NCBI GenBank assembly: GCA_020351915.1
Contig: CP070673.1
Location: 4,449,793-4,493,387 of the forward strand
Length of the DNA stretch: 43,595 nucleotides
Direction of reading: 5' to 3'
Origin: Deltaproteobacteria bacterium
GTDB taxonomy: Bacteria; Desulfobacterota; DSM-4660; Desulfatiglandales; B25-G16
This document shows, piece by piece, positions 1 to 8,368 of the stretch; position 1 is the first letter of the stretch; the number at the start of each line of letters is the position of its first letter. A model generated the notes under the pieces. That model did not search any database. It worked only from the letters and a program-made list of their open reading frames with translations, and was not told where the DNA came from. The translations under genes and the position numbers were made by a program.

Positions 1-1
1 A

Positions 2-1393
2 GTAATTGTCGCCCTCAATCTGTGGGATGACACCAAGCATCGTGGAATAGATATTGATTTGGACAAATTAAGGCAATTCTTAGGGGTACCGGTTATCCCT
101 ACAGTAGCCGTAACCGGTGAGGGGATAAAGGACCTGGTAGAACATATTCCAAAGGCTACCTCCCCGGGCACTCCCGTGCGCACTCGTGATGAGCGATGGG
201 CTACCATCGGCAGCATCATAGACCAGGTTCAGCATATTGACCATCGCCATCACACCTGGCTTGAGCGTTTACAGGATGCCAGTGTCAAACCACTCCCCGG
301 GGGCATGATAGCTGTGGTTGTTCTTATCTGTGCCTTTCTGGTAATCCGTTTCATTGGCGAAAGCCTCATTGACTACGTGCTTGACCCCCTCTTTAACAGC
401 CTGTGGGCACCGGTAGTAGTGTGGCTCAGCAACCTCATGGCTGGTAGTGGCTTCCTCCACGATATCGTGGTAGGTAAAGTAGTCGGAGGCGAAGTGAACT
501 TTGTGGAGTCCTTTGGACTGCTCTCCAGTGGACTCTATGTCCCCTTTGCCATGGTCCTGCCTTATATTATATCCTTCTACCTCGTGCTTGGCCTGCTTGA
601 GGACATAGGATACCTACCGAGACTGGCGGTTCTGATGGATACCATCATGCACTGGCTCGGATTACATGGATATGCGATCATTCCTACTCTGCTGGGGCTC
701 GGTTGCAATGTGCCGGCTGTTTTGGCTACCCGTATCCTGGAAAGTAAAAGAGAAAGATTTATCGCCTCAACCCTGGTATCAATTGCGGTGCCCTGCGCTG
801 CCTTACAAGCGATGATTTTCGGCCTAGTCGGTGAGCGGGGAGGCCAGTATGTTGCTATTGTGTACGGGAGCCTGCTTGTTGCCTGGGTTATTTTGGGGAT
901 TATACTCAACCATGCGGCAAAAGGATTTAGCCCCGAGCTCTTAATTGAAATACCACCCTATCGTCTGCCGCCATGGCGAATCGTGCTGCAGAAGCTGTGG
1001 ATGAGGGTCTATGGCTTCCTGGTAGAGGCTATCCCCATAATTCTGGGTGCTATTGTGGTAATAAATATGCTTTATTCCCTTCGTGTATTTGATGCCATTG
1101 CCAATTTTACAGCACCGGTAGTCACCGGGCTCCTGGGACTTCCTAAGGAAGCGGTAACATCTCTGATCATCGGCTTTCTGCGTAAAGATGTGGCTTTGGG
1201 CATGCTGGCTCCTCTCGCATTAACAGCCAAACAACTGGTGGTAGCCAGTGTAGTTCTGGCTATGTTCTTTCCGTGTATTGCTACCTTTGTTGTTCTCCTC
1301 AGGGAGCTTGGAATAGTAAATATGTTGAAATCAGCCGGGGTAATGATTTTGGCTGCTCTTATAACTGGTTGGATACTAAACCTAATCTTATAG
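2..1393 (+). CDS. feoB: Ferrous iron transport protein B, 5'-truncated by the window edge
   Basis: Inner-membrane Fe(II) transporter with an N-terminal G-protein domain; only the last 463 codons are inside the window. The visible part opens at the G4 motif of the GTPase (NLWD, visible residues 6-9), continues through the G5-like TVAVTGEG, then enters the membrane domain. The two Gate motifs are recognisable: GLGCNVPAVLATR with its conserved Cys near visible residue 235, followed by VPCAALQ about 30 residues later, and near the C-terminus FFPCIATFVVLLRELG. The segment GYLPRLAVLMD is also typical. The reading frame runs open to base 2, so the TTG at 59 is not the start. The protein ends directly after the last membrane helix, without the C-terminal Cys-rich tail of some FeoBs. 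feoA cannot be judged because the upstream sequence is missing. Confidence 0.95.
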   Translation, partial: VIVALNLWDDTKHRGIDIDLDKLRQFLGVPVIPTVAVTGEGIKDLVEHIPKATSPGTPVRTRDERWATIGSIIDQVQHIDHRHHTWLERLQDASVKPLPGGMIAVVVLICAFLVIRFIGESLIDYVLDPLFNSLWAPVVVWLSNLMAGSGFLHDIVVGKVVGGEVNFVESFGLLSSGLYVPFAMVLPYIISFYLVLGLLEDIGYLPRLAVLMDTIMHWLGLHGYAIIPTLLGLGCNVPAVLATRILESKRERFIASTLVSIAVPCAALQAMIFGLVGERGGQYVAIVYGSLLVAWVILGIILNHAAKGFSPELLIEIPPYRLPPWRIVLQKLWMRVYGFLVEAIPIILGAIVVINMLYSLRVFDAIANFTAPVVTGLLGLPKEAVTSLIIGFLRKDVALGMLAPLALTAKQLVVASVVLAMFFPCIATFVVLLRELGIVNMLKSAGVMILAALITGWILNLIL

Positions 1394-1699
1394 GCAGAAT
1401 TTTGATGACGAGCGCCTAGAATCCTTACCTTTGCCACTTTTTCGGGGACAGAGTCCTTATCTCTTAACACAAGAGCCACTCAACTGAAAGCTCATGGATG
1501 AGTGAAACAACGGGCAGGATGGTTTCATTGTTTGCCGGCCTCTATATCTAACCGCTCTCCATAAGGCCTGTGGCCGTCGACAAGCCCAACCTTTATATTT
1601 CATAACGCTGTTCTTCTTCTACTTGACGCACCAAAGGTTTTGTCTTATGCTGGCATCACACCGAATTGAATCTTTTTGAATTGGAAGGAGGATATGCTC
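1394..1699. other. Intergenic stretch between feoB and the MBL-fold gene
   Basis: About 300 bases with no convincing gene. It holds the sigma-70-type promoter listed at 1623-1651. No clear hairpin terminator for feoB was found. The phrase TTCGGGGACAGAGTCC near 1440 looks like dispersed repeat text, but no second copy is in the window. Confidence 0.5.
1623..1651 (+). promoter_or_regulatory. Sigma-70-type promoter for the MBL-fold gene
   Basis: TTGACG (1623-1628) and TATGCT (1646-1651) are separated by exactly 17 bases. A start near 1658 would leave a leader of about 40 bases ahead of the Shine-Dalgarno sequence at 1685-1691. Found by eye from the consensus only. Confidence 0.5.
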
Positions 1700-2368
1700 A
1701 TGTATACGACGGATATCATTAACACCTCAGGGGAAGATCTCAAGCTTACCTTTCTCGGCCATGGAACCCTTATGCTTACCTTTGGCAGCACGGTGATCCA
1801 TGTTGATCCGGTAAGTGATTTGGCAGATTATGCAAATTTGCCTAAAGCGGATATTATCCTCGTTACCCATGACCATTTTGACCATTTTGAGCCACAGACC
1901 ATTGAAATGCTCCGCAAAGATGGGACAGCGGTGGTAGGAGCTGAGTCCTGTACCCAAAAGATAAACAATTGCCTGGCAATGAAAAACGGGGATGTTAAGA
2001 CTATTCAGGGATTAACGATAGAGGCCATACCCGCCTATAACACGATTCATATGCGCTCTCCAGGTAATCCCTTTCATCCCCGAGGAGTGGGCAATGGCTA
2101 TGTGATTACCTTTAGCGATAAAAAGGTTTATATTGCCGGTGATACGGAAAATATTCCTGAAATGAAGGAGCTAACCGGAATTGATGTAGCGTTTTTACCC
2201 ATGAATCTCCCCTATACCATGACACCGGAGATGGTGGCTGATGCAGCCAGAGCATTCAGGCCGAAGGTCCTGTACCCCTATCATTTTGGTGATACTGATA
2301 CATCTAAACTGACTGATTTGCTCAAAGATTGCACGGACATTGAAGTACGGATTCGTGATATGCAATAA
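1700..2368 (+). CDS. MBL-fold metal-dependent hydrolase (UlaG/COG2220-like)
   Basis: A soluble metallo-beta-lactamase-fold protein of 222 residues. The dinuclear metal site is visible: THDHFDH (residues 56-62), GDTE (147-150, bridging Asp) and a late His in YPYHFG (195). A short N-terminal beta segment with FLGHGTLML and DP is typical of the COG2220 group, whose members act on cyclic esters or phosphodiesters or have unknown substrates. Start choice: three in-frame starts lie close together (TTG 1676, ATG 1694, ATG 1700); AAGGAGG at 1685-1691 is only 2 bases from the ATG at 1694 but 8 bases from 1700, so 1700 is preferred. The next gene follows after 60 bases on the same strand. The substrate is unknown. 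Confidence 0.88.
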   Translation: MYTTDIINTSGEDLKLTFLGHGTLMLTFGSTVIHVDPVSDLADYANLPKADIILVTHDHFDHFEPQTIEMLRKDGTAVVGAESCTQKINNCLAMKNGDVKTIQGLTIEAIPAYNTIHMRSPGNPFHPRGVGNGYVITFSDKKVYIAGDTENIPEMKELTGIDVAFLPMNLPYTMTPEMVADAARAFRPKVLYPYHFGDTDTSKLTDLLKDCTDIEVRIRDMQ

Positions 2369-2428
2369 TAGAAGGGGAAAAAGGATCATATTGCATTCCA
2401 GGAGCATTGCTAAAAGAGGAGGAGAAAA

Positions 2429-3223
2429 ATGAGAGACCACCCCTTTTTCAAGGACACGCCGAGAAAGACCCTGGATATGGCGGGCCAACCCATGGAGTTT
2501 CCAATCTTCTACTATGATGTTCGCTTTGTCACCGCCATTTTTACTGCTAAAACCACCGCGCTGAAAAAACTGCTGCCCCATCCCAGGTTCAAGCCCATCC
2601 AAATCTGGCCGGGAACCGGTATGCTCGGAATCGCTGCCTTTGAATACCACGACACCTCAGTCGGGCCTTATAATGAGGTTGGGATTGCGATCCCCATCAA
2701 ATTTCCATCCAGATTCGTCATTCCCGGACTTTCTGCACTCAAGATGATGCGCAAGAATCTCTTCCCTGTGTACATTCATCACCTTCCTGTTACCACGGAA
2801 TTTGCGCTCAAGTTCGGAATCCATTTCTATAACTATCCTAAATTTCTAGCCGAAATTACGTTCCAGGACCGGGACGAGAGCCTGGAAGTTACCCTGAAGG
2901 AAAAGGATGATCTTATCTTGAAACTGCTCGCGAAAAAGCTCCCTCTTAAAAGATCAGCCGGGTTTGAATTTCACACCTATTCAACTAAGGATAATGTGGT
3001 GATGCATACCCTGGTTGAGGGATGGGCGCCAAAGTTCGGAGCAGTGAGGATGGGTAGTGTTGCCGAGCTTGAGCTAGGGGAGCATGGGATCAGCAAAGAG
3101 CTTGCTGAGCTCAACCTGAGCAAAACTGCCCGGAGCGGACTCTACGGGGAAGGGGTGATGACCAAACTCCACGACCCGGATCAGCGCTGGAATGCCGATA
3201 CCCTAGAGATTATTTCTGGCTAG
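2429..3223 (+). CDS. Acetoacetate decarboxylase-like protein
   Basis: 264 residues, about the usual length of the acetoacetate decarboxylase (ADC) superfamily. The Schiff-base lysine motif is visible as NYPKFLAEI with Lys138; in classical ADC the motif is YPKKL, the first Lys being catalytic and the second lowering its pKa. Here the second Lys is Phe139. An upstream YNEV (Glu83) matches the conserved active-site Glu region. A strong Shine-Dalgarno AGGAGGAG (2417-2424) supports the ATG. It probably shares a transcript with the MBL hydrolase and may be followed by the MFS gene. Because the second Lys is missing, it may be an ADC-like aldolase/dehydratase or a decarboxylase with altered chemistry; the family is sure, the reaction is not. 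Confidence 0.82.
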   Translation: MRDHPFFKDTPRKTLDMAGQPMEFPIFYYDVRFVTAIFTAKTTALKKLLPHPRFKPIQIWPGTGMLGIAAFEYHDTSVGPYNEVGIAIPIKFPSRFVIPGLSALKMMRKNLFPVYIHHLPVTTEFALKFGIHFYNYPKFLAEITFQDRDESLEVTLKEKDDLILKLLAKKLPLKRSAGFEFHTYSTKDNVVMHTLVEGWAPKFGAVRMGSVAELELGEHGISKELAELNLSKTARSGLYGEGVMTKLHDPDQRWNADTLEIISG

Positions 3224-3677
3224 ATGCACATCATTATGAATAGGACCAGATAAACCAATGCTCAGTAAAGAAATGACCACTTAGAAGCATTAGCCAAAAG
3301 GCGTCCACCGCATAGATCCACATAACGCAGAGATACATATTTAACAGGCTGTTGCCCGAACGGAAATCCCTTTGAGCGGTCATTAAAACGTTTTTTGCCG
3401 AAAAACCCTTGGCGAAGTGGAAGATAAAGGATGATTACTTTTTCCACTCCCTTTCCTCCCCAAGCGCTTGCAACAAGCTTTTCTATCGACATTCACCTCG
3501 ATTGGATTATATTAGTCAACACCTGTATCCTTTTCTCTTGATTCTGATTGTAACAAGGCATAGCTCGCGAATTCACCATAGTGACCCTCATTACCCTCCT
3601 CATTTCCTCATAGCAAAATTAAGGTAGATCTGTTATAGACTCCTCTTTTACTATGATTAAACGATGATCTTGATGGC
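3224..3677. other. Intergenic stretch with a dispersed repeat copy
   Basis: About 450 bases between the ADC-like gene and the first MFS gene. It contains one copy of a dispersed repeat (3342-3433, listed separately) and otherwise AT-rich sequence without a credible gene. The open frames across it are short and unlike known proteins. Confidence 0.5.
3342..3433 (+). repeat. Dispersed repeat, copy A (relative of the arm of the flgL-csrA foldback element)
   Basis: Begins TAACAGGCTGTTGCCCGAAC and matches 13844-13934 over about 92 bases with few differences (shared blocks include ATCCCTTTGAGCGGTCATT and CTTGGCGAAG). An inverted, more diverged relative lies at 14222-14302. Here only one arm is present, so it looks like a solo or decayed copy. 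Confidence 0.75.
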
Positions 3678-4982
3678 ATGATGGCTTTCAGGGAAAAATC
3701 CTCACAATCGCATCTCTTCTACGGCTGGTATATTCTGGCCTCCTCCTTTGTTATCCTTTTTTTCAACTCAGGAGCCCGCTTCTCTTTTGGGGTAATGTTC
3801 AAACCCGTGCTTGTAGAATTTGGCTGGAATCGGGGCGCCATTTCTCTGGCCTTTTTCCTGAATATGACGATCTATGCCCTGTCCCTTATCGTGGTCGGGA
3901 GGTTTTATGACCGTTATGGTCCCAAATGGGTGATGATCATCTCAACCATTTTTCTCTCAATCGGGTACGCAAGTATTTCTATAATAGGCTCCTTCTGGCA
4001 ATTTCTCATGTGCTACGGAATAATAGCAGCTATTGGTCTGGGTGGGACATCGGTGCCTTTTGTTGCGGCTCTGATGAGCAAATGGTTCGAAAAGGGCCGC
4101 GGTCTTGCCATAAGCTCGGCCCTCTCCGGTAATAGCTTGGGGCACTTTGCGTTGGTTCCTCTCTTTACTATTATCGTGTTACGATATGGCTGGAGGGCAT
4201 CATATCTCAGCATTGGTATGATCATGTTAGTGGTAAATATTACCCTTGCGCTGGGGGTGATTAAGGGCGATCCAGATGATCTTGGACAAAAGCCTCTTGG
4301 CTCTGGAAATGGAGACCACGCAAACGAACAGAAGGATCAAAGCCCCTCAGGGGTCAGTCCTCCGGATTTAGGATTTAAGGAGGCTCTGCACACCTATTCT
4401 TTCTGGCTCTTTCTTATTGTTATGTTCGTCTGTGGTGGTGGCGATTTTCTGGTGACCACCCACCTGATCCCCCTGGTTACCGATTATGGCATTTCGCCCA
4501 CTGCGGCAGGCAACATGCTGGCCTGGTATGGATTGATGAGTCTGGCCGGGGTTCTTCTTGCCGGACCTGCTTCGGATCGGATCGGGAACAAAATCCCCAT
4601 TGTCGTTACCTTTATGCTGCGGTTTTTTTTGTTTCTCCTGATCCTGAAATACCAGAATCTTGTTTCTTTCTATATCTTTGCCTTAGCTTTCGGCTTTACC
4701 CATCTTATCACAGCGCCGCTCACAGTTACCCTGGTCGGAAGACTATATGGATTATCACATGTCGGTCTTCTTTCTGGTTTTATTACCACCATCCACCATT
4801 TGGGCGGGGGCTTCTGGGCATATATGGGAGGCGTAATCTTCGATCAGACAGGGAGTTATCGTTTGGCCTTTATTCTTTCAGCAATCATGGCAGTTGCCGC
4901 TGTTCTCAGCGGCACTCTTATAAAGGAGAGAGGACATCAAGCTCCTCTTCTCGTGCACAGCAATGACCTAGCTGGCAGTTGA
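3678..4982 (+). CDS. MFS transporter, monocarboxylate/oxalate-formate (OFA/MCT)-like
   Basis: 434 residues, about 12 hydrophobic helices. MFS motif A is visible between helices 2 and 3 as GRFYDRYGPK (74-83), and a long hydrophilic central loop (about residues 196-235) separates the two six-helix halves. The N-terminal FYGWYILASSFVILFF followed by FSFGVMFKPVLVEFGW resembles the OFA/monocarboxylate transporter group, which carry small organic anions across the inner membrane. Two ATGs are adjacent (3678, 3681), with no strong Shine-Dalgarno. Upstream lies the ADC-like gene; a link to organic acid use is a guess from context. Substrate not assigned. Confidence 0.85.
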   Translation: MMAFREKSSQSHLFYGWYILASSFVILFFNSGARFSFGVMFKPVLVEFGWNRGAISLAFFLNMTIYALSLIVVGRFYDRYGPKWVMIISTIFLSIGYASISIIGSFWQFLMCYGIIAAIGLGGTSVPFVAALMSKWFEKGRGLAISSALSGNSLGHFALVPLFTIIVLRYGWRASYLSIGMIMLVVNITLALGVIKGDPDDLGQKPLGSGNGDHANEQKDQSPSGVSPPDLGFKEALHTYSFWLFLIVMFVCGGGDFLVTTHLIPLVTDYGISPTAAGNMLAWYGLMSLAGVLLAGPASDRIGNKIPIVVTFMLRFFLFLLILKYQNLVSFYIFALAFGFTHLITAPLTVTLVGRLYGLSHVGLLSGFITTIHHLGGGFWAYMGGVIFDQTGSYRLAFILSAIMAVAAVLSGTLIKERGHQAPLLVHSNDLAGS

Positions 4983-5348
4983 AAAAAGGGACCCATCTAC
5001 TCATGCCCTATATTATCGTCTTCTTCCTGAACGCCTTTATAATTATGGAGGGAGAGCTTACTGAAGAGAATCCCTTCACGACAAACGTTGTAGCCCCATC
5101 ACCTAGTCAATCTCTTGAACGACAGGAGACTGTTGAACCACCGGATGCTGAAACACTTTCTTGCTTGACACAAAAGCCGCTCTCCCCTATATTCCCTTTC
5201 CCAACAAATGCGTGTAGCTCAGGGGAAAACAATCAACGGTTATCCGCTCGATGTGTGATAATAGCGTTGGGAGGACGATGTATCCTCTTTTGATTTTTTC
5301 ATCTCTGGGCTAGACGAAAGACAAAAGAATTGAAGGAAATGGAACTCA
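4983..5348. other. Intergenic stretch between the two MFS genes
   Basis: 366 bases without a gene I can support. A frame beginning with TTG at 4979, overlapping the MFS stop, would give 104 residues with a short hydrophobic start, but its composition is irregular and it has no Shine-Dalgarno of its own. AAGGA at 5333-5337 serves the following gene. Confidence 0.45.
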
Positions 5349-6560
5349 ATGATTTCCAATGAAAAAAAGATTATCATTATTACCTCTTATTGCCATTTCT
5401 TGTCTCATTTCTACATGCTCATCTTTCCCTCGCTCGTGATACCCCTCACCAAGTATTTTGAGATGCCAATTCCCGAGGTTCTGTCGCTTGGTTTTCTCAT
5501 GTACCTGCTTTTTGGCCTGGGTGCACTGCCTATGGGTATCGTGACTGATTTATGGAACGGGAGGCGAATGCTAACTCTGTACCTGGTTGGATTGGGAGCC
5601 TTTTCTTTACTTGCAGGTGCAGTAAGACAGCCAAAATTTCTAATGATGAGTCTAACCTTTATTGGTGTTTTCGCCTCAATTTATCATCCTGCGGGCATGG
5701 GGCTTATCAGTAAAGGATGTAAGAGGAGGGGGTATGCGCTTGGAATAAACGGCGTTTTTGGAAATCTTGGCCTTGGACTTGCCCCCATTGTTACTGGGAT
5801 TATTACATATTGGTTTGGATGGCGTACCATCTATGTTGTTTTGGGTGCTTCTGTTTTGTTATCCAGCATTATACTGTTTCTTGTACCTATTGATGAAACC
5901 CCGGTGCAAACCGTGGCATCCGATACCGAGGGAGATAAAAAGCAATATCTCCCGTATTTTGCTTTGCTGTGTGTATGTATGATGTTAGCAGGGTTCTGCT
6001 TTCGCGGCACATCTGTGGTTATACCAGCCTACTATGAACAGGCTGTGCCCTTTTTAAATAATATCCTAGACAACTTATCTTTCATCAAGCTCTCTGGCAC
6101 AAAGACCTTAGCTGCCACCGCACTTACCTCGTTTGTGTATTTCTTTGGCATGCTCGGACAGATGACAGGAGGACGACTTGCAGATAACGTTGATCTGCGC
6201 CTTGGTTATTTCTCGTTTCATCTCATTGCCCTGCCTTTTATGGTGCTCATGACGCAGTTCACCAATATCCCCCTGTTTATCTTTACAATGGGCTATCTGT
6301 TTTTTGCCCTTGGCATGCAACCTATTGAAAACAGTCTGGTTGCCCGACTTACCCCGGAAAAGCTTCGGTCAACAAGTTACGGTTTCAAATTTATCTTCAC
6401 CTTTGGCGTTGGTTCTTTGTCGGTTTTTACAGCCAAACAGCTCATTGAACACTATGGTTTTGTATATGTCTTCTGGCTTCAGGCTGGTGTTATTGTTTTG
6501 CTTCTGTTAACTATTGCTCTCCTCATATTCCTGACGCGAAACGAAACATTTCGAAATTAG
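5349..6560 (+). CDS. MFS transporter, fosmidomycin-resistance (Fsr)-like
   Basis: 403 residues with about 12 membrane segments. The opening HFLSHFYMLIFPSLVIPL, motif A as GIVTDLWNGRR (63-73), and the helix 4-5 region ASIYHPAGMGLISKG with GYALGINGVFGNLG are characteristic of the Fsr-type drug/metabolite exporters. The two halves are joined by a short loop rich in charged residues near 190-200. AAGGA lies 11 bases before the ATG. It is not closely similar to the MFS protein just upstream, so the pair is unlikely to be a recent duplication. Natural substrate unknown; fosmidomycin export is the name of the family, not a claim here. Confidence 0.85.
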   Translation: MISNEKKIIIITSYCHFLSHFYMLIFPSLVIPLTKYFEMPIPEVLSLGFLMYLLFGLGALPMGIVTDLWNGRRMLTLYLVGLGAFSLLAGAVRQPKFLMMSLTFIGVFASIYHPAGMGLISKGCKRRGYALGINGVFGNLGLGLAPIVTGIITYWFGWRTIYVVLGASVLLSSIILFLVPIDETPVQTVASDTEGDKKQYLPYFALLCVCMMLAGFCFRGTSVVIPAYYEQAVPFLNNILDNLSFIKLSGTKTLAATALTSFVYFFGMLGQMTGGRLADNVDLRLGYFSFHLIALPFMVLMTQFTNIPLFIFTMGYLFFALGMQPIENSLVARLTPEKLRSTSYGFKFIFTFGVGSLSVFTAKQLIEHYGFVYVFWLQAGVIVLLLLTIALLIFLTRNETFRN

Positions 6561-6626
6561 ACTCTAAAACAAGACGCCTTTGCTTCCTGCACCTGTCTTT
6601 CCTGCCCAAACGTCTTCGAGAAACTG

Positions 6627-6673
6627 GTGAAGTGCATTTTGGGGTGAATCCTGTCCTGCAAAACATACTTCAC
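6627..6673. terminator. Imperfect hairpin in the convergent gap
   Basis: GTGAAGTGCATTTTG (6627-6641) pairs with CAAAACATACTTCAC (6659-6673), 13 of 15 positions, loop 17. It sits between the convergent MFS and TPR genes and could end transcription, but there is no clear U tract. Confidence 0.3.
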
Positions 6674-6763
6674 TTCCTAACGCCTAGGGCACCAATCCGC
6701 AATTGTGGGCATGGACACGCACCACGTATAGCGACGGTAGCCAGAGAGTTTTGGCCCTGGTAT

Positions 6764-7216
6764 TCACCTGACGGGGTTTTTGAGTTCCCTTATCTTCTCC
6801 AGGGTGTCTTTATAGGTATCGCTCTTGGAGGGGTTCAGCTGCATAGCCCTGAGAACAAGGCTTTCCGCTTTATCCAGGTTCTTTCCTTGCACGTAGTAAA
6901 GCCAGGCAAGATTATTATAGGCATCAGCATTCTGGGGTTCTTTCTTTATTGCCTTTTTGTAATATTTTTCTGCTTTATCCAACTCATTTTTTTGAAAATG
7001 TGCATTGCCGAGATAAAGGTAAGCAACCGGCCGCTTTTTGGCTGCAACTTCATATTCTTTAATGGCATTGTCAAGCTCACCTTTTTTCTCGTAGGCAATG
7101 CCTAACTCCAGGTGCTCTTCAGGTGAAAGGGGATCACTAAGAATCGTAAAGCGCGGCACGGCACAGCCCGCACATATGAGGAGCACCCCAAACGTCACCA
7201 AAGGGGGGCGTCTCAT
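6764..7216 (-). CDS. TPR-repeat lipoprotein
   Basis: 150 residues. A short signal sequence ends in a lipobox (LICAGC, Cys near residue 18), so the protein is likely anchored in the outer or inner membrane facing the periplasm. The rest is made of three or four tetratricopeptide repeats, for example LGIAYEKKGELDNAIKEYE and YNNLAWLYYVQGKNLDKAE, with typical W/L/G/Y/A/P spacing. Its ATG overlaps the stop of the C39 peptidase gene by ATGA, so the two are translationally coupled. In Pseudomonas-type PA2778 proteins a C39 domain and TPRs occur in one chain; here the same content is split into two genes. TPR proteins act as protein-binding scaffolds. Confidence 0.85.
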   Translation of the reverse strand: MRRPPLVTFGVLLICAGCAVPRFTILSDPLSPEEHLELGIAYEKKGELDNAIKEYEVAAKKRPVAYLYLGNAHFQKNELDKAEKYYKKAIKKEPQNADAYNNLAWLYYVQGKNLDKAESLVLRAMQLNPSKSDTYKDTLEKIRELKNPVR

Positions 7217-7851
7217 TCTCTCCTCGGAGTGTGTTCGGTTTGTGGTTGGGTTTTCGGCTGGATGCGAAGAGTCCAGCGCCCGGTCCGATCCCAGCGGCTA
7301 AGGAAGTGATTCCACGTGATGAGCTTTTCGCGGGCTTTTGCGGAGTTAACAACGACGCCATCCGGGTTATAGCCCACCACAACCATATAGTGGTTATTGC
7401 TTATATTGGAAAACCCGAGATCCACCATGACAATGAGAGGCACACTCCTATCCACAGACCGCCGGACATCATCCACGCTGCCACTGTACCACCTGGCAGT
7501 AAAGCCCTTTTGCCGGGCGTAGAGCACCATGTCAATCGTAACCGTGCCACGAATACTTTCCCGAAAGATGGCATCGGCAACCTCATCCGGCGTCACATCT
7601 TCACCGTAAAAGGTGAGCACCCCGGCGAGGGAGGCGGGACCGCATTGAAAGGCAAGCTGGGGATAGAAAGGCACATCTTTCACCTTTCCAGATCCGATAG
7701 AGGCCGGCAAATCCGAAGTCATGCCCCCCGGCCGTGCCATACATCCAAGGAGGGCAATGAACAGGGAAAGGGCAAGGACCGCCATGCACAGAGGGAGCGG
7801 GTGGAAGGCTTGCCGAAACGCCTTTTCTGGTTGCCCTTCCGACCTTCGCAC
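7213..7851 (-). CDS. PA2778-like C39-family peptidase lipoprotein
   Basis: 212 residues. A hydrophobic stretch (22-36) ends in a lipobox ALLGC (Cys37). The papain-like C39 fold is marked by YPQLAFQCGPASLAGVL (oxyanion Gln65, nucleophile Cys70) and by NNHYMVVVGY (His154). The third catalytic position, usually Asp in C39 peptidases, reads VVVNS (Asn169), as expected for the PA2778 subgroup from memory. The C-terminal W..F...W.R.GRW pattern also fits that subgroup. The start is a GTG behind AGGACAG; an internal Met23 lacks a Shine-Dalgarno. It follows the PA2779-like gene by 15 bases and overlaps the TPR gene. The substrate is unknown; pairing with PA2779 suggests a fixed partnership. Confidence 0.8.
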   Translation of the reverse strand: MRRSEGQPEKAFRQAFHPLPLCMAVLALSLFIALLGCMARPGGMTSDLPASIGSGKVKDVPFYPQLAFQCGPASLAGVLTFYGEDVTPDEVADAIFRESIRGTVTIDMVLYARQKGFTARWYSGSVDDVRRSVDRSVPLIVMVDLGFSNISNNHYMVVVGYNPDGVVVNSAKAREKLITWNHFLSRWDRTGRWTLRIQPKTQPQTEHTPRRE

Positions 7852-7866
7852 CTGTCCTATGGCCTC

Positions 7867-8256
7867 TTATTGAACGATGATCCGCTTATTAGTAAAATAG
7901 AGTACAGCAATGATGGCCAAGGCAATGACCAGAATCCACACAAGAGTGCTTCCGCCTGAGGTAAGCGAATCAAGCTGAGTGGCAAATTGGTGAAGTTCGT
8001 TATCAGAAAGCTGATCAAGCCGGGAATTGATTTCCTGGTCGGTATATCCCAGGGCCTTGAGCCGCTCTTTGACAAGCTTCTGCTCAAGAACCTTCTGCAC
8101 CGTGGCCATGTCCCTGTGTCGCGCACTGCTCGCAAAAGACTCGTCCGACGGAACGAAAGAGGCCTCGATCCTAGGAACAACACTGAAAATCCCCATCAAA
8201 ACGACCAGTAGCACTGCAATTCGGCGCGTTAAAACAGCGTCCTTGAATTTGCGCAT
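7867..8256 (-). CDS. PA2779-family membrane protein
   Basis: 129 residues: signal sequence (about 12-32), a periplasmic alpha-helical region with RHRDMATVQKVLEQKLVKER and GYTDQEINSRLDQLSDNELH, a Ser/Gly linker, and a C-terminal membrane helix (104-122) ending in KR. This layout is that of the PA2779 family, which is regularly encoded next to PA2778-like C39 peptidases; function unknown. Start choice: AAAGGAG lies 7 bases before the ATG at 8256 but only 1 base before the ATG at 8262, and an open frame continues further up to 8340 without a site, so 8256 is preferred. Possibly the membrane helix or the helical region is a target or partner of the C39 peptidase encoded next. Confidence 0.8.
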   Translation of the reverse strand: MRKFKDAVLTRRIAVLLVVLMGIFSVVPRIEASFVPSDESFASSARHRDMATVQKVLEQKLVKERLKALGYTDQEINSRLDQLSDNELHQFATQLDSLTSGGSTLVWILVIALAIIAVLYFTNKRIIVQ

Positions 8257-8339
8257 AACCATGCTCCTTTCTCTCAAATGTGCTTCGAAAAATAGAAATC
8301 CGCAGATCAGAATCTGCACACCAGCCAAAAGCGCTCTCA

Positions 8340-8368
8340 AACTAACACACTATTAAATTTTTTGTCAA
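8340..8368 (-). promoter_or_regulatory. Possible sigma-70 promoter for the PA2779-PA2778-TPR operon
   Basis: On the minus strand TTGACA (8363-8368) is followed after 17 bases by TTAGTT (8340-8345). The -35 is perfect and the -10 weak. It would give a leader of about 75 bases to the start at 8256. Confidence 0.35.

Noticed and set aside
4979-5293. 104-codon frame overlapping the end of the first MFS gene
   Set aside because: TTG start without its own ribosome site, irregular composition, no family resemblance.
6632-7105. 157-codon + strand frame
   Set aside because: Lies antisense to the TPR lipoprotein gene, whose repeats, lipobox and coupling are convincing.
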